64,000 bases of DNA from Cordilura impudica (taxonomy: Eukaryota; Arthropoda; Insecta; Diptera; Scathophagidae), in NCBI GenBank assembly GCA_963682025.1, contig OY821519.1, positions 9,605,168-9,669,167 of the forward strand, written 5' to 3'. The notes under the pieces were generated by a model. That model did no database searches. It saw only the letters and a list, made by a program, of their open reading frames with translations, and had not been told where the DNA came from. Shown here one piece after another: positions 32,253-44,792 of the stretch. Positions within the stretch are counted from its first letter, which is position 1; each line of letters opens with the position of its first letter. The position numbers were made by a program, and so were the translations under genes.

Positions 32253-34935
32253 CACAGTGGCGCCCGTAGAGCAAACGAGGTTGCAAAAATCAAAATTTTC
32301 ATGTGCGCCGACGCACATATTATAGGAAACTTTTCAACGATTTCAAATATGCTACTCTTAATAATATCACATTTTTAGTTTAGAAGATATAACCATTCAA
32401 AGTTGACCGACTTTCGGTTTTCAAAAAACACACAATTTTTAGTCAATTTGTTGCGATTTCAGGTGTAATATCACGAAAAATAGGTAACGAATTGCCTTAT
32501 TTTTTGTTTGTATTGATTGGTGTATTTTTTAAATGTATAATGATAAAAAAAAAATTAACTGTTTGCTTTGTGTTTCTCCTGGTAAGTCACTATTTAAAAA
32601 CTATCCGTTTTTTCACTATTTTTCAACTTTGACGGAAAATAAAAAAAGCTATATTTTTCTATAGTTGCCATATTTGCAAAACGTGTTCTTTGATTATTTC
32701 TTTACATAATTCAAAAGGTTTTATCTGCCCGTACGTGCCCGTTTGGCTTCTAGAGGTAAAAAAGGTTAAAAAGACAAGGTTGCAGAAATTGTGTGGCGAG
32801 CATCCCTTACATGTTTTGACTGACAATAGTTTGATCTAATAGTTTGAAAATTGCATTTAAAGTCGGTTGTCTACCTGTGAGCCTCTGCCAAAGTCTACTC
32901 CCAATATTCTGTTACAGACACAGGATGCACAAAAAACTACTCATTGAAATTCGCAGGTACGCACCTCACTTAAAAATTACTTTGGAGTACAAATGGTCAA
33001 GAACAATAATGACTTATGGTTCCTCCAGGTAGGCACAAATCTTATTTAAACACGAATATAATATCAAAATTGCATAATTCAGCCTAAATCCATATGTATG
33101 CAGGGAAGAGGTAAATTTTTAGGCATGGTAGAATAAGCCTATATATTGCAAAATAAGCATAATGCCTGGAGTAGTCTACGACTGAAAGTTGGCGCAACAA
33201 GTACTGAAACCATGGCGTTAAACAATTTAAAATTATTTGAACTGTTTAGAAGGTCAACTACACCAAAGTTTTTCACGGAAGCTGCTTTAGAAGAACTTGA
33301 TTAAGGTAAGCATTCCCACGCCCACAAACGCACACATTAAAAAGTATGGTTCCGAAGAAGCCTTGGCCCTGTTTATGGACTTACAACTTTCCAAAGAAAA
33401 ATATGAGATACTACGGGCATCCTAGATGCGACACGGGGCTGACGTTTTACCAGGATACAAGCATATTACGCAAGCCAAAATAAATTCACGACCACTGCAT
33501 ACGGAGTTTACGGAAGTCTCTGTGAAAGCCAATCTGCAGGATCTCATGGGCCATACAGCAAAACGGTTGTTGGAGAGTCTTCCTGAAAATGAGTTGAAAA
33601 TTCTTCCTGAGAAACTGACATTGATCAGCAAATGGGGCTGCGATGGATCATCCGGACAAAGCGTTTATAACCAAAGGATATCTTCCGATGACGCTACAAT
33701 ATCGGACGGAAATATGTTTATGGCATCTGTTGTTCCTTTGCGGATAAAATCTGATGTTTCCCTACACTGGAAAAATCCACGTCCGTCATCAGTGCATTAT
33801 TGCCGACCAATAATGTTTCAGTTTGCAAGGAAGAACTTTGGTAATTTAAACGATTCTACAAACGAGGAGAATTACGAATATGGAATGTCAACATTGCACG
33901 CAAGGATAAGGTATATGGAGTTCTTGTTAAAACTGGCGTATACCCTACCACAAGAGGAGGAAAACTTCGATGAAAATACATCAATAAAGGATAAGGAAAA
34001 GATCAGAAAAAGCAAATACAGGATGCTTTTTTTAAACAAGTTTGACTAAAAGTAGACTGTCCCAAGCACGGATACAGTAACTCAAACGATGGAAACACAT
34101 CTAGGAGATTTTTTGAAAATGATGAGGCAGTAACTAGAATCACTGGAATTGACAATCAAATCGTGAAAAGATTGGGAACGATCTTGAATGTTTTAAACTG
34201 CAAAGGAAATGTCAATTCTACAAGATATGGAGAATATGGATCGAAAACTGCATCTCTTTCAGCAGAAATGTATCCACAGAAGAAGTTGACCCCGACCGTC
34301 CATAAAATATTGGCGCATGGCAAAGATATAATTGAGTACCAGTCTTTGCAATTGGAGAGCTTTCTGAAGAAGCACAGGAGTCTCTTAACAAATTTTATAA
34401 AAAATATAGATTGCAGAGCACATTCAAAGCATCAAGGGTAACGCAAAATGAGGACCTCTTCAATATGTTGGCAGCATCTTCCGATCCACTTATTTCTTCC
34501 CTGCGGCATGTGAAGTCACGAATAGAGTTAGAAAATAATTATAGTTTAGAAATGATTAGTCTTTTAGATATACCTTCTCTTACGAATTGTGATGAATATT
34601 TTACAGAAAATTGAAAAAATAAATTTAAAAAAGAAGTAATTTTTTTTTAATTTGTTGGGTAATAATTTAAAACATAAAACCCTAAAGAAAAAAAAAATAA
34701 AAACAATCTAAAAATGTAAAAATAAATTTTTTTAGTTACCATAAAATTGATTTTTCTACAAATTTTAACTTTGATAACCCATAAGTAGGCTCCTACAAAG
34801 CGTAGCACCCTTTCCAAACGCTCATTTCATAGGCTGAACAGTTATCTATCATATGCTGTTTAAACTGTTCAATTATGTTCTTCGGTTCAAAAGATATGAT
34901 TTTTGCAACGAAAAAACTCAAATGGCGCCACTGTG
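32253..34935 (+). mobile_element. Transib element copy 1 (internally deleted)
   Basis: Ends CACAGTGGCGCC and GGCGCCACTGTG, flanked by CGACT on both sides (32248-32252, 34936-34940). A 5-bp CG-rich duplication and a CACWRTG-type heptamer are diagnostic of Transib, the superfamily related to RAG1. Left end: CACAGTG, 23-bp spacer, GCAAAAATC. Right end: CACAGTG, 22-bp spacer, GCAAAAATC. 2683 bp. About 1 kb of 5' non-coding DNA precedes a broken transposase. Compared with copy 2 it lacks about 0.42 kb of N-terminal coding sequence and 126 bp around the CxxC zinc motif. Confidence 0.85.
33212..34614 (+). pseudogene. Transib (RAG1-core-like) transposase, deleted copy
   Basis: ATG at 33212 opens MALNNLKLFELFRR, then hits TAA at 33302 at the edge of a deletion. 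The frame resumes near 33310, with a TAG near 33423, and then runs 33426-34049: SKWGCDGSSGQSVYN with the candidate first catalytic Asp, a block around HARIR, and ending with a frameshift after the KIRK region. Later pieces (34070-34614) encode TSRRFFEN, ITGID, the HKILAH zinc pair, LEEAQE-like and DLFNMLAASSDPLISSLR blocks. A 126-bp in-frame deletion removes the CPIC zinc pair. This protein could not be active. It keeps the start codon that copy 2 has lost. Confidence 0.8.
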
Positions 34936-34940
34936 CGACT

Positions 34941-35321
34941 GTAAGATTTTCTTCCTTTTTTAATAAAAAAAAATATTTTGTTTAAAAATGTTTCGCCAAT
35001 AAAATTTTAATTTCAAATATTTTTTTAACTCAGATAATTGCGATTTTGACATTGTAAATAAAAATTTTCACCTCGCATTCGAGAAGTTATGAAATTTGTT
35101 TGAAAAATTATATTTTCTATGCACTCGTATAAATAAATCGTCTGCCCAAACTTCGCAGGAAGAGAATATTTTAGCCCCGAATTTTCGTTAACTCAACTAA
35201 AGTTTTTTTTATTTAAAATTTTTTTTTATTTCAAAGTTATTAATATAAAAAAAAAATTTGTTAAAAAAAATTTTTTTTAATAAAAAAATGTTTAAATAAC
35301 AATATTTAAAACAAAAATCTT
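34941..35321. other. AT-rich DNA, no gene
   Basis: Low-complexity A/T stretches that partly extend the inverted repeat at 35322-35719. No gene is seen. Confidence 0.4.
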
Positions 35322-35719
35322 ATGCAGTTTTCTTTTCTGACAAAAAATGTCGTATTTTATTTGCACTTTGTTCGAAAAGTGTATTTTTTTATATTCTAAA
35401 TTAAGAGCAACCTTTTTTTTGTGTATACATCGATAGCTCGCAAATTCCAAAAAAATTGCAGCCATTGACTTCTTTCAGGTCAAAGTGTGAGAATATTTCC
35501 CCATTGCTCCCCTTTTTTGAATATTTTCTCCCTATGACATCAAAGGGGATAACAATAAAAATGATTTTGCATTTTATGAACACAGCACTTTGAGACGTTT
35601 CGATTGATGTATAAGATAAGGAAGGTTGCTCTTAATTCAAAATTTATAAAAAAAATACACTTTTCGAAAAAAGTGCAAATAAAATGCCACATTTTTTGTC
35701 AGAAAAGAAAACGGCATTT
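35322..35719. repeat. Fold-back element with ~95-bp arms
   Basis: The left arm 35322-35415 and right arm 35620-35719 are near-perfect reverse complements. Shared blocks are TTTTCTTTTCTGACAAAAAATG, ATTTTATTTGCACTTT, TTCGAAAAGTGTATTTTT and TTAAGAGCAACCTT. The loop is about 200 bp and non-coding. No target duplication is obvious. It is probably a MITE or half of one. Confidence 0.7.
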
Positions 35720-38089
35720 GATTAAAAAAAATTTTAAATTTTAATCCTAGATTTTTTTTACCTCAAAATAAATATAGATTGCAAATTTGGGTTTATATTT
35801 CATATTTTCACATCAAAATTGTATGTAAGATCATTACAGGGCACGGTGTGTAACGCCTTGACAAAATTAATTTTTTTTATCTTCAAGTTTATAATAACAA
35901 GACATAACGAGTAGATCAGAAAATGAAAAACTGAGTACATCAAAATTTTCCTTTTTCACAAATTCTCACACTTTACGAGAAATTTATTTTCGCGTAATTT
36001 TTTTCAGTGGAAAATATATCATAGTTTTTAATTTAATTATTATTATTATTATTAATACATTTTTCGCGGGTAATTTTTTTTTTTGTGCGACAAAGTTTAT
36101 TGGCCAAACATTTTTATCATTCTTCTAAAAGTTTCTAGATTTTTTTTGATTTTTTTTTTTCATTGAAATTTTTATTATTGGTTATTTAATCATTTGCTTA
36201 TTTATTTATAATAGAAAAAAAGCAATTAATATAAATCTTTGACAATTTGTTATTTAGTTACATGTTCGCATTTTAAAGATATTGAGTTTGTCTCTCAAGC
36301 TGTTTTAAACTATTGGCCAACTTATAACTATTATAGAATCAGCTAAACCAAACAAACAAATGAAGGGTTTATAAAACACGTTTTCTATCAATGATGCAAG
36401 AATTCCATTAAATATTCTATTGGTGACTAATTTTAAAGTTCTTTTCACAAAACAATGACTCACTAAACGATTTACAAATAAAATCTTAAATAAATCCCTA
36501 ATAAATGTTTAAAATGTCAGTGAGTGTGGGTTGCAGGTTGTCATACATATGAGTACTTTATAATAATCTGATGGCAAAATAAAAAAAAAAATATATATAC
36601 ATACACTATGTAGAAGTAAAAACAATCATTGCAATTTAAATCAAGGGCAGTAAGACAAAGTCATATGTAATAAACTTTAGTATATCTTAAAAAACAAAAA
36701 AAGAATTTACACTTGAAGAAATTTGTGCAAAACTTAAATATCAATTACACTGTTCAACAGACAAACATTGACAGAGACGTGACAAGGGTACTTTGAGTAT
36801 AGAATGAGTGTTAAATATTAATTGATGATCTACCATGTCAGGACTTTTTATTGAAAATTTTAAATATAAAAACCAAGAAATTAAAAACCAAGTTGATATT
36901 TTTTCATCACAACATCCATTTATTTTTATATTTTTTAAGCGAATCCTTGCTTAGCAGTGTAATACGCACCAGAGATCTAAAATGAGTATTGAAAACGTGA
37001 GCAGAGTTGAATCATAATTCATAATTTCTTGTACTTATATGCATTCATACATATTGAAATGGTGTCCTCTCTTAAGTTTGAGGCACTCACGATACTCGTG
37101 CTTAACAGCATTTATGACGTTGTTGATTTAGACTCACCATCACTCAATGTTTATAGACGATGCAAAATAAGTGCGATTCCGTAATTATGGTAAATATACA
37201 TGTGTACAATAGGGTAATAACTTTTTGAAATTTTTCAAATATCAAATTCTTCATTGCATAGCCGTAAAAACCATGAAAAAATGTTACGAAATGATGTCCT
37301 ACTTTTTCGCTATCGTTAAAAAAGTTCACGCACCAAATGCGATGGAGGTTTGATTTTTAGTCTTTCTTTTAAGTATAAAAAAATAACAATTAATTAATAA
37401 GTTTTTAGTATTTTCTTATAATTTTAATAATATAAAAAAATCGCACCATTTGGATGCAGGGCGCAATGTATATTATAAACAATTAGAAAATAATTAAAAA
37501 AAAAACCTAAAAAGTTTTAGAAATTACATTCGGTGCGTGAACTTTTTTCACCAAAGTGACCTCAGAAAATGATTATTGTTATCAGTGCAAAAGTGCCCAT
37601 AGCTTGGTGCGATGAAAAAATTTTGTTAAAAAAAAAATTATTACCCTAGTGTACATGTGTAAATATACTTGTATTTGTAAATGGATGAGTTGAAAGAATT
37701 GAATCAATTGTAAGTATTATAAATACTTTTCTAAAAATATAAACCAATGAATTATGAATCAGTTTCGGGATGTTATGAGTATAATTTCAATGTCGGATTC
37801 ATATTTGTGCTAGTTATGCTTATAACTCAACGTTATTGTGAGTATGAGTACATCCGAGTAGTTGAATTTCAATGATCTCTACTCATTTAAAATATCATGA
37901 GTGACAATGAGTCTGACGTGGTAATGACCTCCATTATCCTAAGTGCACTTTTCTTGGCTCTGCTCGTCTGTATTCATTTGTTAAATATTTCAAATGAATG
38001 AATGTTCACGCAAGATTTGAAATAAACAGAAAACATTTTGTTTTACATTGCTACTTTTTTAATGAATCATAAACTGCACAGGATAGGGT
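35720..38089. other. Single-copy AT-rich DNA, no gene
   Basis: ATT repeats near 36045 and an inverted ACTTTTT...GCGTGAAC / GTTCACGC word pair around 37327 and 37540 are the only structure seen. No frame with conserved motifs was found. Confidence 0.4.
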
Positions 38090-38945
38090 TGCTATGCATG
38101 GAGAAACTCATCGAGTAATTGGCCTCCATGGTTTTGCATATGTGCACTCTTTTGTCGAAATTTTTCATGACCATTATTCATGAATTTCGTTGAATTTTAC
38201 AATTTTGGGCTCGTTTGCATAGATTTTTGACTTCCAATAACTTCATGAAGATAAATCCAATTGTGTTATATCACACGAGCTGTGGGCCCAATTCTGATCA
38301 GCTACGCGGGGTAAACACGGTCAGAAAATATGGATCCATCTTGTTGAAGCCAGATGTCGTCGACATCAACATTATCCAATTTAGACAGAAAGAACTCAGT
38401 TATTATATCGCAATATCGAGCACCAGTAACACTCACTGCCCAGCCCAAAATCCGCACCAAAGAGTGACACGTGGGGGATGCATTTATTTTTCGACAAACA
38501 TATGAGGGTTCTCTGAACCCTGAAATTATTACGATTTTGAAGATTGACGAACCCATCAAGGAGAAAATCTGCTTTTATTCGAAAAATCATCATCTACTTG
38601 TTGATATTCAATAATCCATTCAACGTACTATCTTCCCTGTACATGGTCATTGGTCTTTAAATCTTATCTCAATAGAACTTTATCAGCATCAAAAATGAGT
38701 ATAATTGAGTATACTCTCCACGACAATAATATTTTCATTTGATTGATGGATTGTTTTTGGACTACTAGTAGTTTGGCATCATCATTTGATCCACTCAGCC
38801 TGAATTTTTCAATTTCTCTTATCACAGTTGACGAAGTTAGATCAATATTCCGTCTATTTTTTATCCGAAATTTTCGAACTGTAGCCGCCTACTTTCACTA
38901 TTTTGGAAATATTTTTCAATCTATCGCGTTACTAAGCCTGAACTG
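38090..38945 (-). pseudogene. Mariner-type transposase pseudogene
   Basis: On the minus strand several frames together spell the mariner/Tc1-superfamily order. Near 38940-38800 there is a helix-turn-helix-like part (KIDG.., IEKFRLSGS). Near 38550 there is DGFVNLQNRN. Near 38480-38420 there is SLFGADFGLG. Near 38360-38330 there is VDDIWLQQDG. Then come NWAHSSCDIT and SKIYANEP near 38250-38180. About 850 bp with several stops and shifts. The catalytic block near the second Asp is degraded. No terminal repeats were recognised. Confidence 0.6.
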
Positions 38946-39080
38946 ACAACTGCCAAAATGTATTTTTTCTTTGGTTGCCAAAACTACCGGACAAAAGGTG
39001 GCAAATTGAAATCTTGTGTGGATTTTGGGACAACATTTACCTTTACAGTACGTCTTTTTGGTACTTAAGACATATGTCCG

Positions 39081-39361
39081 TTATTATAAAAGTGGTCTAA
39101 GTCAAAATTTCAATAATTGTTAAATTCACGTTTACTTCAATCCAAATTAATTAAATGATTTTTTTTTTATTTTTTCATCAAACTATTTAAGTCGTTTTTA
39201 TGATTTTCAGTTAATTTTGAAAATAGTTTAAGTCAATTCTAATTTTCCGTATGAGATTTATACAAATTTTCACATTCATATTTAATGTGCATTAATGAAA
39301 AAAAAATTATTTTACTTATTCAAAACAAAATATATATGACTTAGACCACTTTCATAATTAT
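39081..39361. mobile_element. Small MITE with AAAGTGGTCTAAGTCA ends
   Basis: Inverted termini 39081-39104 and 39337-39360 match at about 21 of 24 positions around AAAGTGGTCTAAGTCA. 281 bp, AT-rich, non-coding. The duplication is not clear. Confidence 0.6.
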
Positions 39362-40198
39362 GGGCCCATAAAAATAAATATTTAGGTTTCATTTTGGTTA
39401 TTCAACTTGTTTTACGAACAATAAAAAAACAAATTATCGAATAATTATATATCTATTTATGTAAGAAAAATATCACCTTGGAAAGAGATTATTTGTTCCT
39501 GAAAATAATAATCGGATCTTGCAATGTGGCCAGATCTCACGAGTGTGGTTACGTGGCAAGGATGCCAACTTAACGCTTTTCGCGTTAAGGCCTTTTATTA
39601 AAAATAATGTTGAACGAAGTAATTAATTCCATCAAATGTTTTTTTAAAAAATTTATTAAAAAATTAAAAAACAATTCTATATATGGCCTGAAAATGAGAA
39701 TATAATACGTTTTTATTTAAAAATAAAGAATTGTTATAAAAATGTTGTACGCACTTCATTATTTTTGTGGTACTGTTTTACACTTATTGCTTCAAGAAAG
39801 TTGCCACCGGTGCACAGTGGCTAAAAATCGTTTTTCATTGGCCAAAATTCTGTAACTTTTGATATTTAGTTGAACTTGACTTAGTTTTAATTTATATAAA
39901 ATTGATTGAGTAGTTTTTAAGGAATTCTAGGTCGAAATTGAACTTTTGATTTTTTTTAAACTTTTAGAGTTTAATTTTTTTTTTATTTATTAAAAAATAT
40001 CATATTGGGATTATAAAAATATTTATTATTATTTTGTAGCAATTGGATTTTTTTTTTTTAAATGTTTACACTAAAAAAAATTTTTACATTAAAAAAAAAA
40101 AAAAAATCAACTGGAAATTTTGCTATTACTACTGAAAAATTAAAAATTTTTTGCTGGCAAATTTGCAAATATGTTTACACTTAAAAAAACGTTAGTAA
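39362..40198. other. AT-rich DNA, no gene
   Basis: Nothing recognised beyond poly-A/T runs near 40040-40110. Confidence 0.4.
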
Positions 40199-40574
40199 TC
40201 TATAAAATTAATAGGCTAGGCGATTTATTGTTCTCGATGTTTTGTTTTACCGTTTTATCCCGATTTTGACCAAACGTATATTATTTGAAAGGTATTTCTT
40301 TTTAGCAGTTCACCAGATATACAGATTTTGAAATTTTTTCCTTTATTTTGAGTAAATTGTATATAAAGTTGCTACTAACACATACATCAAATTAAACATA
40401 TGTGTGTTCTATTAAATTTGTTAATGAGTTTGTTAATGAGTTTGTTAATGAGTTTGTTATCTTCATTCACAATAATAATAACCCATAAAATTGTTGGTTT
40501 GTGAATTGGCTAAGTTGAGATATAAAGTTGCCTAGAAATTGCACTCGTATTTCGAGCGCTAAAAGTCTTGCTAT
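40199..40574 (+). mobile_element. Non-autonomous Helitron copy (376 bp)
   Basis: TCTATAAAATTAATAGGCTAGG start after A. The 3' end is decayed to GCTAAAAGTCTTGCTAT. It contains a short TTTGTTAATGAG triplication near 40420-40455. Confidence 0.75.
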
Positions 40575-40854
40575 TAGCACAGAAATATTTATAATTTTTT
40601 GCTGTCGAATTTATCCATTTTAGCAAAATAATTCTGCTGAACATTAGCGCAATGATTTTGATTTTGATATGAAGGGTTTTTTATTTTTTGAATCTTTCAT
40701 ATTTATTAAAACATTTCATATAGATGTGGGCAAGAAAACCTTTTAAAAATAAAAACTGCAATAGATTTTAATAACTTTTGTAATAATGGGAGGTTCCGTT
40801 TATTATTAGTTTTTTACTAATACTATGTTTTTCATACTTAAATAACAGTGAAAG

Positions 40855-41740
40855 GCAATAATGAATAATTCTTTTAATTCAAGTATTGATTCCAAATATT
40901 CCATATTCGTTTCTGTGTTATTTCTGTGCTTTAATAGTTTTTTGACTTCTTTATCTAAATCCCGATGTTCCACTTTCCATTGATTTCGAATACTGGAGAT
41001 GAACGGATCTGACGTTGCAAATAATATATTTAATAGATCTTCATTTGTGGAATTTCGTGAAATTTTTCTGGTATTGTGCTATCTATAAAATCTGTAATCC
41101 TTATTCCTTTTTTCTGAGCCTCCTCTGATAGATCTCCAAGTGGCACCAAATGATACTTAATGACATCTTCTCCATGATAAAGGATTTTGTGAACTGTTGC
41201 AGACATATTTCTCCATGGGTAGTTGGTTGTATATATATTTGTAGTTTCCTTAGCATAATCTCCAAATTTCTAGATTCAATTTCTTCTTTCTGGGATTATT
41301 TTAAATCTGAAAATAATGTTTAAATCCACTCTTGTTACTTCAGATGCTGTTTCTGGATCTGAAAGGAATCTTCTTGCGGTATTGCTATCATTTGTATTGC
41401 CTGACCTTTGTTTTGGCTGATCTATAATCAATCCAATTTTGCGATATTCATCTTGAAAGTTTTTGTTTTTTTAACTTCTAACTCTTTGTTGGTTTCGTTG
41501 TTTCTTACCGATCCTGAAGACCCGAAATCCAAATCATAACTGATTTTTAGTATGTGTTCCATAAGTCGTATTTGCATGTAGTGGTGATAATCCAAATTCA
41601 TATGCATCGGTATTATCTAATGATTTTGTTGGGACTTGGTTTAATTGGCTTAATGTTGCTTGGCATATAGTGCAGCTGGATATAGCCTTCGTTTTAGTCG
41701 AAGCCTGGCCTACTGCTCCATCTATCATTGTCAGCATTAA
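40855..41740 (-). pseudogene. Transib-like transposase fragment of a second lineage
   Basis: Minus-strand pieces in the order expected for Transib: SSCTICQATL (CxxC zinc pair) and YEFGLSPLHAN near 41740-41570, then NTNDSNTARRF near 41380, a YPWRNMSATVHKILYHG block (HxxxxH zinc pair) near 41200, PLGDLSEEAQ near 41130, and TNEDLLNILFATSDP near 41020. Stops and shifts separate them, and the N-terminal half is missing. The wording differs at many positions from the copies at 32.3 and 55 kb, so it is an older or separate lineage. No terminal repeats were located. Confidence 0.7.
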
Positions 41741-42025
41741 TTGGTACTTACTTCAATTTGCTGCCCATCTATTATAAGCTATAAAACACCTAAAGCACAA
41801 ACTAAATACACCATTGTATACTTATAAGGCTGTTTAAATTATCGTAACATGAATTTTTATTTATTTTTTTTTTTTTGAGTAATTTAGTGCAAAATTATAT
41901 ATAGGGTTAAGGAGGACACTTTCGCCTTTCTCCGGATGGTATACGTTTCTTGTTCCCTTTTGTTCCCTAGAAGTTCTGTTCCACTAAATTTTAAATTTGA
42001 CAAAAATTTAGTGGTTTAATAAATA

Positions 42026-42365
42026 CTAACAGATCCCAGCCCTCGAAATTCGAGTGCAATTTCTAGGATATTTTATTTTTTCATTTAATAAATTATTTTA
42101 TAAGACCCTAAAGGTATGCAAACCATTTTTAGCCATTTCACAATTTAACACTTTTTATTGTCGTTATTGTCTTTATGGGTTTATGTCCAAAATTATTTTT
42201 CAATTTAACACAGGGGTTTTTTCAAACACATTAACAAATTTAATAAACACACACACATCATTGTATAATTTTATGTGTGTTAGTATCAACTTTAAAAGCA
42301 GTTTACTCCAAAAAAAAAAATGTAAAAATTTAAAAATCTGTAAAACTTACAAAAACTAAATACCA
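42026..42365 (-). mobile_element. Helitron copy, 5' end lost
   Basis: The 3' end ACTAACAGATCCCAGCCCTCG with intact hairpin is at 42026. The body is recognisable through AATCTGTAAAAC and AAATACC. The TC end is missing. It has a longer internal variant (TTGTCGTTATTGTC...) shared with the fragment at 54165-54290. Confidence 0.65.
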
Positions 42366-42861
42366 TAATACTACCAATCTTGTAAAAAGGACCGCAGGTC
42401 ATTATCGATGATAACTTGCGAGTAGTAACCATTTATTTTTGATAAAAAAATAACAAAATCACCTCTTCTTCTGATATTAAACAAACAGTTCAGTTTGGCA
42501 GCACGCCGCACCCACAATTAGCCAATTTTTCTTCTACCTTAATCTGGATATATTAGCAACAAAATGCCGTTAGAGTTTTAAAAAACGGTGACAAAAAATT
42601 ATGCTTTTGACCAATGAAATCAAAATCAAAAGTTCTTTGCGCAATCAAAAATAATAATTTGGAACTAACAAATAGTATACTTAATCGAAAATATTAGGTT
42701 AAAACTAGTTTAAAGAAAGAATGAAAAAAATATCAAAAAATTGTAATAAATTTTTTTATGCCCTATAAGCACCAAAAATATTTGACGCGCAGTGGGGTAA
42801 ATTTCAAAAACAGCGTAACATGTAATTGTATTGGTGAAAAAATTATGATATTATGATAATA
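42366..42861. other. AT-rich DNA, no gene
   Basis: No repeat family or frame recognised. Confidence 0.35.
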
Positions 42862-44672
42862 ATGGAAAATGAAAAATTAAAAATAAAAAATGAAAAAGAA
42901 ATGAAAAATGAAAAATGAAAAATTAAAAATGAAAAATAAAAAATTAAAAATAAAAAATGAAAAATTAAAAATGAAAAATGAAAAATTAAAAATGAAAAAA
43001 CGAAAAAAAAAATGAAAAATGAATAGTGAAAAATTAAAAAAAATAATTAAAAAAATGAAAAATAAAAATGAAATAAAAAATAAATATAAAAATAAAAATA
43101 AAAGTAAAATAATAATAAAATAAAATAAATGGAAATAAAAATAAAAAATTAATTAAAAATTGAAAAATAAAAAATGAAAAATGAAAAAAGAAAAATAAAA
43201 ATTGGAAAATGAAAAATGAAAAATGAAGAAAAAATAAAAATGAAAAATAAAAAATAAAAAAAAAAAAAAAATAAATAAAAAATAAAAAATGAAAAATTAA
43301 AAATGAAAAATAAAAAATATAAAATGAAAAATAAAAAATTAAAAAAAAAAATAAAAATAAAAAGGAAAAATTAAAAATAAAAATTTAAAAATAGAAAATG
43401 AAACATGAAAAATAAGAAATAAAAAACTAAAATTAAAAATGAATAATGAAAAATGAAAAAAAAAAAAAATAAAAAAATTAAAAATAAAAAATGAAATAAA
43501 AAATAAAAATAATAAAATAAATGGAAATAAAAATAAAAATTTAAAAATAAAAAATTAAAAATTAAAAAATAAAAATAAAAATTGGAAAATGAAAAATGAA
43601 GAAAAAAAATTAAAAATAAAAAATGAAAAATAAAAACTGAAAAATTGAAATTAAAAAATGAAAAATAAAAAATGAAAAATTAAAAAAAAAATTTAAATGA
43701 AAAATTAAAAACTAAAATTAAAAATTAAAAATTAATAATAAAAAATTAAAACTAAAAAAATAAAAATAAAAGATGAAAAAAAAAAAATGAAACAAGAAAA
43801 ATAAGAAGTGGAAAACTATAATTAAAAATGAATAATGAAAAATGAAAAAAAAAAATAAAAAAATTTAAAATAAAAAATGAAATAAAAAATAAAAATAAAA
43901 ATAAAAGTAAAATAATAATAATAATAAAATAAAATAAATGGAAATAAAAATAAAAATTGAAAAATAAAAAATGAAAAATGAAAAAAGAAAAATAAAAATT
44001 GAAAAATGAAAAATGAAGAAAAAAAATTAAAAATAAAAATTAAAAATAAAAAATGAAAAATAAAAAATGAAAAATTAAAATTAAAAATGAAAAATTAAAA
44101 AAAAAATTTTAAATGAAAAATGAAAACCGAAAAATTAAAAATAAAAAATGAATAATAAAAAATTAAAACTAAAAAATTAAAAATAAAAAATGAAAAATAA
44201 AAAATGAAACATTAAAAATAAGAAATGAAAAATGAAAAACTAAAATTAAAAATGAATAATGAAAAATGAAAAATAAAAATTGAAAAATAAAAAATTAAAT
44301 ATAAAAAATGAAAAATAAAAAAATGAAAAATAAGAAATGAGAATTAAAAAATAAAAATTGAAAAATAAAAAATGAAAAATTAAAAATTAAAAAAGAAAAA
44401 TAAATTTTGGAAAATGAAAAATGAAGAAAAAAATTAAAAATGAAAAATAAAAAGTGAAAATTGAAAATTAAAAATTGAAGAATAAAAAATGAAAAATGAA
44501 AAATGAAAAAAGAAAAATAAAAATTGGAAAATGAAAAATGAAGAAAGAGATTAAAAATTAAAAATAAAAAATACAAAGTGAAAAAAAATAAAAAATGTAA
44601 AATTAAAAAATGAAAAATTAAAAAAAAAATTTTAAATGAAAAATGAAAAACGAAAAATTAAAAATAAAAAAT
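42862..44672 (-). repeat. Decamer-type array (AAAAATGAAA / AAAAATAAAA), C-poor on + strand
   Basis: About 1.8 kb of degenerate units combining A4-A6 with TG or T. It is the reverse-complement counterpart of the array at 2882-4844, so the two arrays are inverted relative to each other across about 38 kb. Internally, larger blocks recur (for example AATAATAAAATAAAATAAATGG near 43110, 43510 and 43920), so there is a higher-order repeat of about 400 bp. Long frames here are artefacts. Confidence 0.9.
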
Positions 44673-44792
44673 AGTAAATAATAATAATAAGTGATACAAG
44701 TTCTGTTTGATTTTAAGAAAGTGCTATAAAAAAATCTTTAATTACTAGATGTTTACACATCTCCCCTGCGATCGGACTCACATGATTTTTTA

